From Apodospora peruviana (taxonomy: Eukaryota; Ascomycota; Sordariomycetes; Sordariales; Lasiosphaeriaceae), in NCBI GenBank assembly GCA_033439685.1, contig JAUEDM010000004.1:1736001-1800000 (forward strand): DNA of 64,000 nucleotides, read 5' to 3'. Positions 1-11,177 of the stretch are shown in pieces. Every line of letters starts with the position of its first letter. Position 1 is the stretch's first letter. The notes under the pieces were generated by a model. The model was not told where the DNA came from, did no database searches, and saw nothing but the letters and a program-made list of their open reading frames with translations. Position numbers and translations under genes: made by a program.

Positions 1-2571
1 TAGTCGCTCAATCTACCTAAGGCAGAATTTATTCTCTTTTCTTTTTTCTTGTTTTCCGGCCACCCCACACCCCGTCCTCTCACTGCATGCAAGACCAATG
101 CACGGATGCCACATCAGGAGCTGGGCACCTTACATCTCACCAGTCAGGGGAGTTGGTAGCGCAAACTTTCCAAGTTCGACGAGGATGACAAGGTACTGAC
201 TGGCAGAAATATACACATAGACTACCTATTTGTTGCGAATTTTCGATGCCGGTTTCACAGGAAAATTCCAGTCATCTCGTCTCTTGCTCCAAGGTTGGGA
301 CAGCGTTTGAGGAATTGGTGGAATAAGGGTTTACGGATAGGTCCGAGCTTAATGGACGGGAGCTCAACCCTGTCAGTTCGCCAAGTTCAGGTTGTTTCTC
401 CTGCAGGCACACCAGAGTTTAACCTATTCAGATCTAGTTCAATTTATTTTCAGTTACCTTACCGTGCTTAGGTACCTACGAGAGCGAAGTCATTCAAACT
501 TGACAAGCTCCGTTGCATTATGAAAAGTGTCTTCAGTGTAGAGCTTTCGAGAAGCTCTATACCGAAGATATATGTTGAGAAGTGACTGGATTATAAGATG
601 CAGTGTTCACCCCTACAGCTTTGGAGTCTCGTCCGGACTCATGACAGACCAGGGGCGACGATCTTCACGAAAGCTCTCACGCTATCGATGCGCCAGAGAA
701 ATTGGTCGACATCAAGCACGTGCCGGAATTGAAGACCTAACTAAGTTTTGTCTTTAAATGGTTGCTGACCACCGTTGCCCCGCGAAATCCAGGAGTTTGG
801 GCGATCCACCAACCTGTGGGAAGAGTGGATTTGACACTGGTGTTTAAAACAACCTTCATTTTCACTGCAACTTCCATGTTCCTAGGCCTGACGTCTGTTG
901 GATGGTGAGGTTGTCCTTCCAGACAATTTGATAGCCCTTCCTATCCCTTCCAGATTATTAGGTACCCACCCTCCCGTCGGCACCTGCCGTCAATTCAGGT
1001 AGGTAGGTAGGTAGCTAAGGCATTGACTTGAAACAACTTGGTCCAATCGAGACTCAGGCCACACCTAGCTGACATGTCCAAACGGATATCAAGAGAAAGG
1101 TATCCGTAGTACAGGGCCGGGTTATTAGGCCTAAGTTTCAGACGTCGGTTTAGCCTCGTCAATATGCATCCAATATCGGCGCGGGAGGACGAGATGGTGC
1201 ATCGTAACCTCACATATGTCATCCCGGTTTCCGAAACAGCGTAGACGACGTTGTTGTCTAGTAGGAAGGCCCTTTTAACCTGAACTCGGGTCGATGAGCG
1301 AGTCTGAAGAACTACCTTACCCAACCAGGTCACAAATGGCATGTATCGCCTCGCACCCACCTAACGATGTGTGCCATTCTTTTTGATCCATGACCTGCCA
1401 AGGTACCCATTGCTTCTTCAATTGGTGACCTCTCAGAGTGCTGGACTTCCAGATTACTTGTATCGTCCGGTCTGAATACTGGGGCAGGAGGGACATGAGG
1501 TTGGTATTTGCTAGGGGTACCAACGGTCGGTAGTAAGGTACCACACACTCTCGTGGGGTGGCTCTTCGTACGCCTCACTCTCTCCTGGCTGGACGCTCGC
1601 CAAAGTACACCCAGTTTAATTATGGACATCGTGGTATCGTGATTACAGAAATTATTGTCCTCAGGCAGAAAAACCGTCGTCTTGCTGGCTTTGGTCTAAC
1701 GTGCAAGGAAAATGGCCCAGCAAGCAAACCAGCGAATCACAGGGTGTACATCCCGACCCTGGTCTTAAAATCTCCTTAGCACGCCCCTGTGCACCTGTCA
1801 ATCAGCGGCCACTGGCTGAGTGGTCGAGCGACGCACACCCGACCCGGCTCTCCCCCGCCCACCTGCAGAATGGCCGGGGGCCCAAGCTTTGCTCCATGCT
1901 TTCATTGCCCGACCCGCCCATCTCCCGTTTCTGTGGCATGCACGCTCGACAACTGAACCGAACCCCCTTTTGCTCCAGAGCGACGCACCCCCGGACCAGA
2001 CGAGATTCCTCCCACACCCAAGTCATCTCGTTGCACCTAATTTTTTCCTTCGCTCGCTAGCCGGCGACTACACAACCCCAAACATCCTCTCATCATCACA
2101 CTTTACATTTCGTAACTTTGAGCACTCATTTCATATTGCTACGCGATCCAGCGTTACTGTTCAAAGACACGTGCCAATTGCCTAAAAGTTGGAATTCTGC
2201 AGTCGGAGCCGCCATTGACACGCGACAACATCGCCAAACTCCGCCATATTTGTCTTTTCTGGTACGTGATGCGTTTCCCCAGCCTCCTTGAAGTTGCTCC
2301 CGTCCTTTCCGACCGGCCTCGCTCGTCATCTTCTCCGCCGCCGGCCAGCGTGCTTGCATCCACTCGACTGGAAGTCAAACGGCTGTGCCGCAAACCCGTT
2401 TGGCTCTTCCCATCAGCCATCGTCTCCCCTCTCGCGGTCGTGGTCTCCAAAGCTGCAAAAATCGACGACCTGATCTCGGCTAACAGCGCTTTTTCTTCCT
2501 CTAGACCCTGCGCCTTCCTTCAATTCAACCTCCTAGTCCACGACTGATTCGCCGCTGCGTCTTCTGTTGAA
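1..2571. other. intergenic region upstream of septin
   Basis: No gene can be supported. The open frames are short, overlap each other on both strands and carry no recognisable domain. From about 1800 onward the sequence is pyrimidine-rich and is best read as the promoter and 5' leader of the septin gene. A TAGG tetranucleotide run lies at 997-1014. Confidence 0.5.
997..1014. repeat. TAGG tetranucleotide microsatellite
   Basis: Four or more AGGT units in tandem. It is one member of a dispersed intergenic TAGGTA/TACCTA family seen throughout the window. Confidence 0.85.
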
Positions 2572-4789
2572 ATGGGTAAGCACTTGCTTTTTATTCTGGC
2601 CCTGAGTTGGCCGTCTTTGGGAGCAGTTTGCAGGAACCATCGTCACCGATAACACACCACGTCGTACCTTACTCGATCTCGAACGGCCGACCAGAGCCTG
2701 TCCCCATGTCCTCCTCCGGCTCTCTATCCTTTCCCTTCAACACAAACATCACCACTCGTTCTTCGGATACCAACCGCCGCATTCGTTCTGTGCCATCTAC
2801 CGTTTCTTGGGAACCTCTTTTTTGGAAGACACATCATCTTACCATTGGAATACACTCTGCACACCTTTTCCAAGATGCACTTCGCTTCTATGGTCCACCA
2901 TGCCACCAGGGCTCGCACCAAGAGTGTACAATTCGAGAAGAGCGTGATCAGCCTCGAGGACGGGAGCTCTTCCAGAGACGGAGCTTCGACTCCCTCGTCC
3001 TTCCCGGTTCCAGGAACACGGATCAGTAGCTTGTCCAGTTGTGACAACAAGGAGAACATCAACACAACCATACGCCAGTATCGAAGCATGCTGATTGTTG
3101 AGGACGTCCCCAAGTTGCCGATTGCCAAGCCAATGTCCTATGAGGAGCTCTACCCCAAACCCATCGAGTCGTTCGCCTGGCAAAGGACTCCATTGAGGAC
3201 TCTCAAGAGTTAGCCTCACGCGCACCACTCGCCGTCCAGTCACCGGGCATTTCATTATTATTCATGCTGATAATCATATCCGTGGCGAATGGCAAGCTAA
3301 CCAACTTTTCCAACAGCTGCAAACGGTATTCCCACCACTTCTCTTCCCACGAGGGCACCCCCTCAAGCACCTAGTGGCATCCCCTTGTCATCTCAATCGG
3401 AAGACTCGCAAGAAGTTCTTTCTTCTGACTCTGTGGACACAGCTCCCCCAGCTGCAAACGACAGGAACATTGTCCGCAGAAAGTTGACGGGGTACGTTGG
3501 TTTCGCCAACCTGCCGAATCAATGGCACCGCAAGAGTGTCCGCAAGGGCTTCAATTTCAATGTCATGGTCGTTGGTAGGTACCCTTGCCCCCACACTTCA
3601 AGTCAAATCCGGCGCTAAACCTCTTCTCTAGGTGAATCGGGACTCGGAAAATCGACCCTCGTGAACACTCTGTTCAATACCTCTCTTTACCCCCCTAAGG
3701 AGCGCAAGGGCCCCAGCCTCGACATAATCCCGAAGACCGTCACTATCCAATCTATCAGCGCAGATATTGAGGAGGCGGGTGTTCGCCTACGGCTGACCGT
3801 GGTGGATACCCCTGGCTTCGGTGATTTTGTTAACAACGATGAGTCCTGGAGGCCCATTGTCGACAACATCGAACAACGCTTCGACGCCTATCTGGATGCC
3901 GAAAACAAGGTCAACCGGATGAACATTGTCGATAACCGCATCCATGCTTGCGTGTTCTTCATCCAGCCAACCGGCCACTCTCTGAAGCCTTTGGATATCG
4001 AGGTCATGAAGCGGCTGCATACCAAGGTCAACCTCATTCCGGTCATTGCCAAGTCGGATACCTTGACCGATGAGGAGATCATTGCCTTCAAGGCCAGAGT
4101 AAGTTTACAGCACCATTCGTTTTCCCACCAAATTCTAACTGTACTCGTCTTAGATCCTTGCGGATATCAAGTTTCACAAGGTACAGATCTTTGAGGGTCC
4201 TCGATATGAGCTTGATGATGAGGAGACGATTGCGGAGAACAACGAGATCATGTCCAAGGTCCCATTCGCCGTCGTTGGTGCCACGAACGAGATCACAAAC
4301 GCGGATGGACGTAAGGTCCGCGGTCGTCGGTACCCCTGGGGTGTCATTGAGGTAGACAACGAGGAGCACTGCGACTTCGTCAAGCTGCGCCAAATGCTCA
4401 TCCGTACCCATATGGAGGAGCTCAAGGAGCATACCAACAACAATCTCTACGAGAACTATCGGACAGACAAGCTGATCGCTATGGGCGTTTCGCAAGACGC
4501 CAGCGTTTTCAAGGAGGTGAACCCTGCCGTCAAGCAGGAGGAGGAGCGCAACCTCCATGAACAGAAGCTCGCAAAGATGGAAGCCGAGATGAAGATGGTC
4601 TTTCAACAGAAGGTCGCTGAAAAGGAATCCAAACTGAAGCAGAGCGAGGAGGAGCTGTACACCCGCCACCGGGAGATGAAGGAGCAACTAGAGCGGCAAC
4701 GACTGGAGCTCGAAGAGAAGAAGGCAAGAGTGGAAAGCGGACGGCCCATTGAGAAGGAGCCGAAGAGGAAGGGGTTCTCGCTCCGATAG
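2572..4789 (+). CDS. cdc3: septin, Cdc3/AspB class
   Basis: Filament-forming GTPase that builds septin collars and rings at septation sites, hyphal tips and branch points. My model has four exons (2572-2575, 3317-3574, 3632-4098, 4154-4789) and gives 454 aa, normal for this class. The P-loop GESGLGKST is at about residues 88-96, DTPG near 146, AKSD (G4) near 226 and the septin unique element LYENYRTDKL near 341, followed by a C-terminal coiled coil of about 65 residues. The C-terminal half agrees best with the Cdc3/AspB group. Exon 1 is only ATGG: donor GTAAGC at 2576, branch-like GCTAAC just before the acceptor at 3316, and phase fits exactly (M-A-A-N-G). Without it no ATG precedes the GTPase domain. 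The 741-nt first intron is unusually long for a fungus and holds another ORF. The splice model is inferred, not transcript-tested. Confidence 0.93.
2875..3213 (+). CDS. possible small ORF nested in septin intron 1, KEN-box protein
   Basis: A 112-codon ATG-to-stop frame lying wholly inside the long first intron of the septin gene, on the same strand. I recognise no family. Third positions are GC-rich, like the true genes here, and several other frames over the same interval are also open, as often seen over coding DNA. The product has a Ser-rich middle, a KENI tetrapeptide (KEN box), an RSML (RxxL, D-box-like) sequence and a conserved-looking C-terminus with Tyr-Pro-Lys-Pro and Arg-Thr-Pro-Leu motifs. 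It could be an independent small gene, an exon of an alternative septin transcript, or chance. Function is unknown. Confidence 0.35.
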   Translation: MHFASMVHHATRARTKSVQFEKSVISLEDGSSSRDGASTPSSFPVPGTRISSLSSCDNKENINTTIRQYRSMLIVEDVPKLPIAKPMSYEELYPKPIESFAWQRTPLRTLKS

Positions 4790-6327
4790 TCGTGAGGCGT
4801 CCACCCTCCCTCGCTCTACGATCTTCTCAATTTCATGATGCCCACAAAATACCAGCCTGTCGCTTTTCTTCACTTCTTTATTTTCGTTTGTCTCCCTTTT
4901 TAATCACCACATTCTTAATTCTCTCGGGAAGATTAGCGGAAGGCGGCCGAGGATCGCGCGAGCGCACCCTTCGTCGGGGGAAGGTCTGCTGAGAAGTTCG
5001 ACAAAGGGATCGAGCTTCCGATAAGGTGTTATCTGTTATGGATGGGCTTGGTCGGGTTTCTTGAACACTTCTTGCAGACATCATTGGGTTTGAGGACATT
5101 GGGGATCACTTCCTCCTCTACGGCCGCAGCATGAGTCGATCAGAATTACCAGACGCTTTCACCGAATATTCCATGATGGTATCGACCGCAGTCACTGCCA
5201 AGATTTGGTCGTCTTTGCCTGTCTTGGCTCGATACTGTTGGCATCTGGAACGAATGGCATCACTTGGTCATGAAGAGAAGCCGTGCGCAAATTCGACTGC
5301 ACTGGAAAAACGAGGGGTAAAAGTAAGCAAAAGGAAAAGTCGGACGGGGCATACGACCAGATATCCAACCTGTATTCTACAACAAACGATTTTGACTGGG
5401 AAGGGTCGGAGAATGGGTGCTGGGACCTTTTTCTTTTCTATTTCTTCACCATTATTTCCTTCACTCTTCCCCGTCTTAATGGCCATCCCATACCCCTTTT
5501 GTTGATGGTTTCATGACTGGCTACTTCTCGGCCCCCTTTTCCTTCCCTTGCCTGCTTAACTTACCCTACCACCTACTTAGTCTTCCTTGCCTGTTTTTTC
5601 CTACTACTTCTTCTTACGGCTACCTCTGAGCTCTACTTTAGTCGACTACACCTGTCTAGTGTGCCTCTGTTTTTATTTGTCTCTGAAATATAAAGCGTAT
5701 TTTCCATACAACCCAGGTGATCATGTGAAATGGGTTTGCGTAGTCAATAGGTATGTGTGTATGTATGTCCTGCTTCCCGGGGTGATGAGTGATTGTTGAG
5801 GAGAAAATCCTTCTGGCAATGGAAGTTCTCTAGATACCTAAGGGAGGTAGGTAGGTATGCATTTCGGTTCGGCTGTGTGGCTGCAGAGACACCTTACACC
5901 TATTGGTAGGCATAACTAAGGCACAGAGAACGTACCCGCTCACTACAATTCTCATATCGAGAGGAACAAGAACAGAACCCGTCATCAGAGCATGTCCGAT
6001 AGATGCGGTAAGTACATGCAGTAGAAAATAAAGAATAAAGAGATCTCAAATTATTCGTACAGTACATCTAGAATACATATCGGCAATGCTTCGGCATGGA
6101 GGCAAAACACAAAGGATAAGCCAAAGTACCGCAAGAGGGTCGCCACCTCTACATGATATCTACAGAGTAACAAAATGGCAATGATACCGACGCGTGCTGC
6201 TGAGCCGTGTCGTCTTGTGCATGTGTGTTTCGTGTGCGTACCTGATTTTGTGTCTGCTTGTTACAAGGGTCCACTCATCGACCCGATTTCCACTAAGTTG
6301 GCAGCTTGACGTCAGGAAAAGCGTTTT
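4790..6327. other. intergenic, convergent septin / nam9 3' regions
   Basis: Contains the 3' flanks of two convergent genes. An ATG frame at 5131-5505 has no recognisable domain and is T/C-rich like UTR sequence. TAGG-type repeats occur near 5842-5860. No other gene is supported. Confidence 0.5.
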
Positions 6328-7810
6328 CTATCCTCTCCTCAAGTACCAGTTGAACGCCAACTGGTTCATCCAGAAGGGGAACGGCGTGGGCACCTCAGCA
6401 AGACCTTGCCGCGCGACGGGGTGCCGTAGGTATACGGCGGAGCATATCTTTTGGTTGACCTCGAGATACCGCGGAATGAAAGCGAAGGCGGGCATGTAAG
6501 GGCGAGGCTTCCACGGGGTAGCGTACGGCTTAGACGGGTCTATCGGATTCTCCTTGTCGGCCTGGACCAGTTGCTCAAAGATCTTACGCTCGTCCTGGCT
6601 CAAGCCAAACACATCGGCCTCGCTTGCCTCCTTCTCGGCCTTCTCCTTTGCCTTTGCTTCGGCCGGGCTCAGCTCGAGCTGCAAGAGCATGGCGGCCAAG
6701 TCCTCTATCGTATTATCGGTTCCTTCAAGCGGGCTGTCGCTTTTGCGTACGTGCCAGTGGGCACTCCTTGCGTCCCTGATCAATGCACGGAACGCCCGCT
6801 TGCGTTTGGCTGACAGGTCGTCCCTTGTGCTCGTAATGATGAGCTTGGCATGCTCCTTGATCCGCTCCAGTGCTTTGAGGGCCGCCTCCCGGGCCGCTGC
6901 CTCGTCAAGCTCCTCGAAAGCCTCATCCTTTACGGCTTCTTGAGATTCCGCTGCCCCGTCTGCGGCTTCCGCGGCAGGCTTAGGTGTGTTCTCTTTCTTG
7001 GGCGTCGCCGTCTTGTTCGCGGGAGGTTTTCTTCGCCCAGTTGCCGTCATGACTCGATCAACGTCGACCTGGAACATGTCGCCGGGGTTGAGTAGATATC
7101 CGGGGTATTTCATCTAAAAGCTCGGGTCGGGTCAGTGTCAGCAACGAGCAGGCTGGAAAGAGTAGAGTCAGAAGTTATAAACGGAGATACACACCTTCAC
7201 TCCGTTGACCTTGACGGCACCGTGTACACAGAATTGGCGGGCCTGCCTCGCGCTGCTGGCAAAGAGAGCGCGGAAGATGGCTTGATCGAGCCGGCGCTCC
7301 AAAGGCGCGTAGGTCATCTGCATATAGGGGGTTGCGCAGGGGGCTGCGGGTCTACGGGCTGGCTTGGTTCCATCCCGCCCCGTTGTCCCCTCGCCGTCCT
7401 CTGCCATGCGCAGTTCCGCAACTCTCTGATGGAGCCCCGAGCCACGACCGGAGGCGAGCTCGCTACCGTCGTTGGCAGCTAGGTAAGCCGGGTCCATGTC
7501 GACGGCGGACAGGAGGCGGCGGTTGAACATGAGCTCCCATTTGCGCTCTTTGATGTGCTCGCCGTGGTAGGCGCGTGTCGCTGCCTTGGCCCACCACTTC
7601 TGCTGGAAGAAGGTTTTGTGGAAAATGTAAGATGGCTCTCTAAGACGATAGAGGTTGTATAAGTTGAACTTGTTCCATGTTTGGCGGACGCGCTGGAAAC
7701 CGGTGTCGCCATATTAGTGGGACGCTGTGGGACGCGGGATGGAAGAAAAGATCAATTGTCCTTACCGGTCTCTTCAGGCCATGGAACCTCGATAGTCTCC
7801 GGAGCTTCAT
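6328..7810 (-). CDS. nam9: mitochondrial small-subunit ribosomal protein uS4m (Nam9)
   Basis: Primary rRNA-binding protein of the mitochondrial small ribosomal subunit. Three exons on the minus strand (7810-7766, 7692-7195, 7113-6328) give 442 aa. The start yields a short basic N-terminus, then RQTWNKFNLYNLYRLREP, characteristic of fungal Nam9. An S4 RNA-binding domain (ERRLDQAIFRALF to VNGVK, about residues 147-183) is cut by intron 2 and continues as MKYPGYLLNPGD. The C-terminus EVNQKICSAVYLRHP is also typical of the family. The Ala/Lys/Glu-rich middle resembles the expansions of fungal mitoribosomal proteins. The gene is divergent from the La gene. Confidence 0.93.
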
Positions 7811-8710
7811 CCTGACGATGGTGGCGTGGCCGTGGGCGTGACTGGTTCAGTTTGAGCCTCCGTGAATGCGCTAGTCCCCCGTGATAGTGGCAGCTTCGGT
7901 GGAAGGCTGCTAGAAAATAATTTCGGACGCCGTCGTCCATCCACTCTGGGCCTTTACAGCTCACGTGAGGAGCTCGGGCCATTGTAAATACCTAAGCACG
8001 GTAAGATACCGACTGTGGGGCTTGGGGTAAGGTGTCTTGGCGCCGCCAATTTGCAACTGGACGTTGATCCTTCCTTGGGGCAAGGCGGTGAGCTCTGGAC
8101 GAAATCTCCAATTGATCTTAGTGGGGTCAAGCTCGATAAACTTTTTTTTGCCGGCGCAGTTCGCGCCTCCCATTTACATTCAAGGGAGATGGAAGCTTAT
8201 TATTTTGGAAAGCGAGCACCCGTAACTCATGGTCTTCACTTTACAGCTTTGTAGGTAATAGTACGGGTTAACTCAGGTACCTTACGACTAGGCATCACGT
8301 TAAAAGTCCAGGTTTATTCACACGCAGAAGCCTCTGTTCGTAGCAAAAATCATAATCGTAATCAGGTTGTCACACCGACAGAAGCCGGACGATTTACTTT
8401 TAACTCTTCCAACCGTGCCGCTACGCGCGTTCCTGGCGCATTGTGACTCCCTGCGGCGACTCAAGTTCGACCCCACCATATAAATTTCCAGGCTGCATTC
8501 TCCAGTTGCATTTTCTTCAACACAAACCGCAATTCTGGTCTCAATCACATTTTCCTCTCCTCTGCTTTCCAGACCCACGTCTGTCTTCTCGCACCACTCA
8601 GACCACACGACTTGCTTAACACTTCTCAGTCTGTCAACTGCACGTAGGCGCAATAATCTCCGGTCGCACGCCAATCACGCCTGCCTACATTGTCAGACCA
8701 GAAAGCAAAA
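7811..8710. other. divergent promoter region nam9 / La
   Basis: About 900 bases between two divergently transcribed genes. Antisense and sense open frames here are short and unrecognised; I see no additional gene. Confidence 0.5.
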
Positions 8711-10227
8711 ATGAGCGATACAGTCATGAAAGACGAGGTGCCGGCTGCCGCCGTCGCCGAGGTTCAGTCTCCCAAGACCGAAGACTCACCCGCCGTCGCC
8801 GCCGAGAACATCAAGAGCGAGGCTGCCGTCGAGGCTCCAGTTGAGGCTGCTGTCGACGCTGCTGTCGAGGTGAAGCAAGAAGAGGAGGCATCTACCGCCG
8901 CGACCGAGGCCGATTCCGCGAAGGACGCAGAGTCAACGGAGGAGACACAGAATGGCAAGACCGAGACCAACATATTGAAGACCACCGCCAAGATCAATTA
9001 CGAGGACCCGAAGAAGAACAACAAGTTCGACCCTTCCGTCCTGCCGGTCACCGACGATCCGGATCTGATCCGCACCCAGGTATGGCTTGATCACATTGAA
9101 CATTGCTGGTGTGCTCTTGGCAGTAACTGACGTATATTCGGCATAAATAGGCTGAGTACTACTTCAGTGATTCGAATCTACCCACCGATAAGTTCATGTG
9201 GGAGTTGACCGGTGGACCAGAGAACAAGCCTGTGTCGCTTAAGACGGTCTGCGGATTCAAGCGGATGCGAAGGTTTCAGCCCTACACCGCTGTCGTCGCT
9301 GCTGTTCGTGAGAGCGAGCACCTGGATCTCGAAGGCGAGGAAGGCGAGGAGACGGTCAAGCGCAACGTTGCTTACGTTCTCTCCACCCCCGAGAGCCAGA
9401 AGGCCCGCTTTGCCGCAACCGTCTACGTCAAGGGATTTGGCGACGAGAACGAGCGCACCCAATTTGAAGCTGAAGCGTTCTTCAAACCTTATGGGAAGGT
9501 CAAGTCGGTCAAGCTGCGGCGTACGAATGAACAACTTTTCAAGGGTTCTGTTTTCGTCGAGTTCGCATCCGAGGAGGAGGCCGATGCCTTTGTCAAGCTG
9601 GATCCCGCACCGACATTCAAGGGCCACGACCTCAAGATAATGAAGAAGCGTGACTACGTGAACGAGAAGAATCAGTTGATCAAGGAGGGTAAGCTTGAGC
9701 CGAGTGTCACCAGTAAGCCGGGCTTCTGGGAGGGCAAGAATAAGGAAAACAGAGGTGGTCGAGGTGGTCGTGGCCGCGGACAAGGGCGCGGCAATGGTCG
9801 GGGACGCGACAACCGAAGCGGCCCTCGCGGAGAGGGAGACCAAGACGACTGGAAGAAGCGCCGGGACGACGATCGGAAAAATGGTTTCAGGGATTCTCGT
9901 GGCGGACGAGGCCGCGGGGGCAGAGGTCGGGGGGGCCGTGGCTATGGCGACCGTGATCGCGGTGGTAACCATGACCAGAAGTCCCGTGATAGCAGGGAGT
10001 AAGTCTCGAACCTGATCTTGGAGTTTTCTAAGTAGTAACGCATCCACTAACAATCCCGCCACAGCGTCAAAATGCCCACCATCCAGACGTCCAACGATAA
10101 AGGAGAAGTTGTCCAGAACGGAGAGGCCACCAACGGCAAGCGTGCCCGCGACGACGACAGCAGCTCGGCCCCGCCCACAAAGAAGGTCGATACCAAGGCC
10201 GAGCCTGCTACTACAGCTGGGCAATAG
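8711..10227 (+). CDS. lhp1: La protein (La motif + RRM), RNA polymerase III transcript chaperone
   Basis: Binds the 3' UUU-OH of nascent polymerase III transcripts (pre-tRNAs, U6), protects them from exonucleases and aids folding in the nucleus. Three exons (8711-9079, 9151-9998, 10065-10227) give 459 aa. The Ala/Glu-rich N-terminus is followed by the La motif (AEYYFSDSNLPTDKFMW, about residues 124-140, onward to RRFQPY), an RRM (TVYVKGFGDENE to LKIMKKRDY), a long RGG/RDD-rich tail and a basic C-terminus (GKRARDDDSS, PPTKK) that looks like a nuclear signal. The first ATG, at 8711, gives MSDTVMKDE. Retaining intron 2 would place an in-frame TAA one codon after the donor. A long open frame on the opposite strand is a composition shadow. 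Confidence 0.94.
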
Positions 10228-11177
10228 GAGAACCGATATTTCTGCTATGCGGGCTTGCTTTCATTCCTCCTTTTTCTTGTTTTGACCGCTCCTCCTTTCT
10301 CGTATGCCTATGCGTAACACGCATATCGCACAAGGTCTTCTCGTCCATTTGACATGACATTGTTTTTCTCACTCTCTATCCATCTCCAAATAGCTGTAGA
10401 TTATTCTCGGGAATAGGCGGCGTTATAGGGCACCCAGGTCTCCAAAGGTCTCTTTTTACTCTCTTGCTCTCTACTGGCTTTTTATCCCCTTTCTATATAT
10501 GAAACAGGGAAGATATGACACTTATGTGCCTTAGTCCGGTTCACATGGCTCATGGGGATTTGTGTTTTTGGTGCTTCCGGGATGGATGGTGGCTACATGC
10601 TGCGCTAGATAGGCAGTGCAAGCAAGGTATTTGTTAAGTATCGGAAAATATACCTGACTTGCTGACCATCACAAGAGCAAATCTTTCTATTTTACCTGTG
10701 TCGGCTTCCAGACACAACACATAACGAGAAGAAGCGTTGATAATCACAGCTCGAACCATAGGATATTCCCGATAGACACCACCTGTAACTGACTTGACCT
10801 GACTTGTTCACCAAATACAACACCGTAGATATCCGACCTAAACACCACCTGCTCTCCTGACCGCGCCTTTCATGCGATAGTCCAGGTGGAATAGACTAAT
10901 AACAGCCAAATTTTTGGGGAAAGAGATTAAAATCCCAATAACACAAAAGGATACCGCTCCAGCCGACCTACCCACCTACCTACCTACCATAGGTACCTAC
11001 CAAACCAGGTATCCAAAAAAGACAACAAGAAACGCCGTTCAGACCAACAAACCAATCGATCACAGGCTTAATCATCACACACACACTCTCTCTCTCTCTC
11101 ACATGTAAGAGAAGCAAAATCATCATATACATGTCAATCGTAAACCACCACCACTCTTAGTCACCGGGATATCGTCA
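10228..11177. other. intergenic, convergent La / nit-4 3' regions
   Basis: 3' flanks of two convergent genes. It contains a TACC/TAGG cluster at 10968-11001 and a CA/CT dinucleotide tract near 11078-11100. No gene is seen. Confidence 0.55.
10968..11001. repeat. CTAC/GGTACC intergenic repeat cluster
   Basis: Tandem CTAC units run into a GGTACC palindrome. It is one of the densest copies of the dispersed TAGGTACC-type motif. Confidence 0.8.

Noticed and set aside
1812..1860. tRNA D-arm-like sequence (GGCTGAGTGGTCGAGCG)
   Set aside because: No matching acceptor, anticodon or T-arm follows at tRNA spacing.
2607..3029. 140-codon frame in another phase within septin intron 1
   Set aside because: No ATG-supported domain and weaker third-position bias than the 2875-3213 frame.
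5131..5505. 124-codon ATG frame downstream of septin
   Set aside because: Composition shifts to T/C-rich in its second half, there is no domain, and it lies where a 3' UTR is expected.
9178..10224. 348-codon open frame antisense to the La gene
   Set aside because: It mirrors the La exons and RGG-repeat composition, crosses a real splice junction and has no domain; it is a shadow of GC-biased coding.
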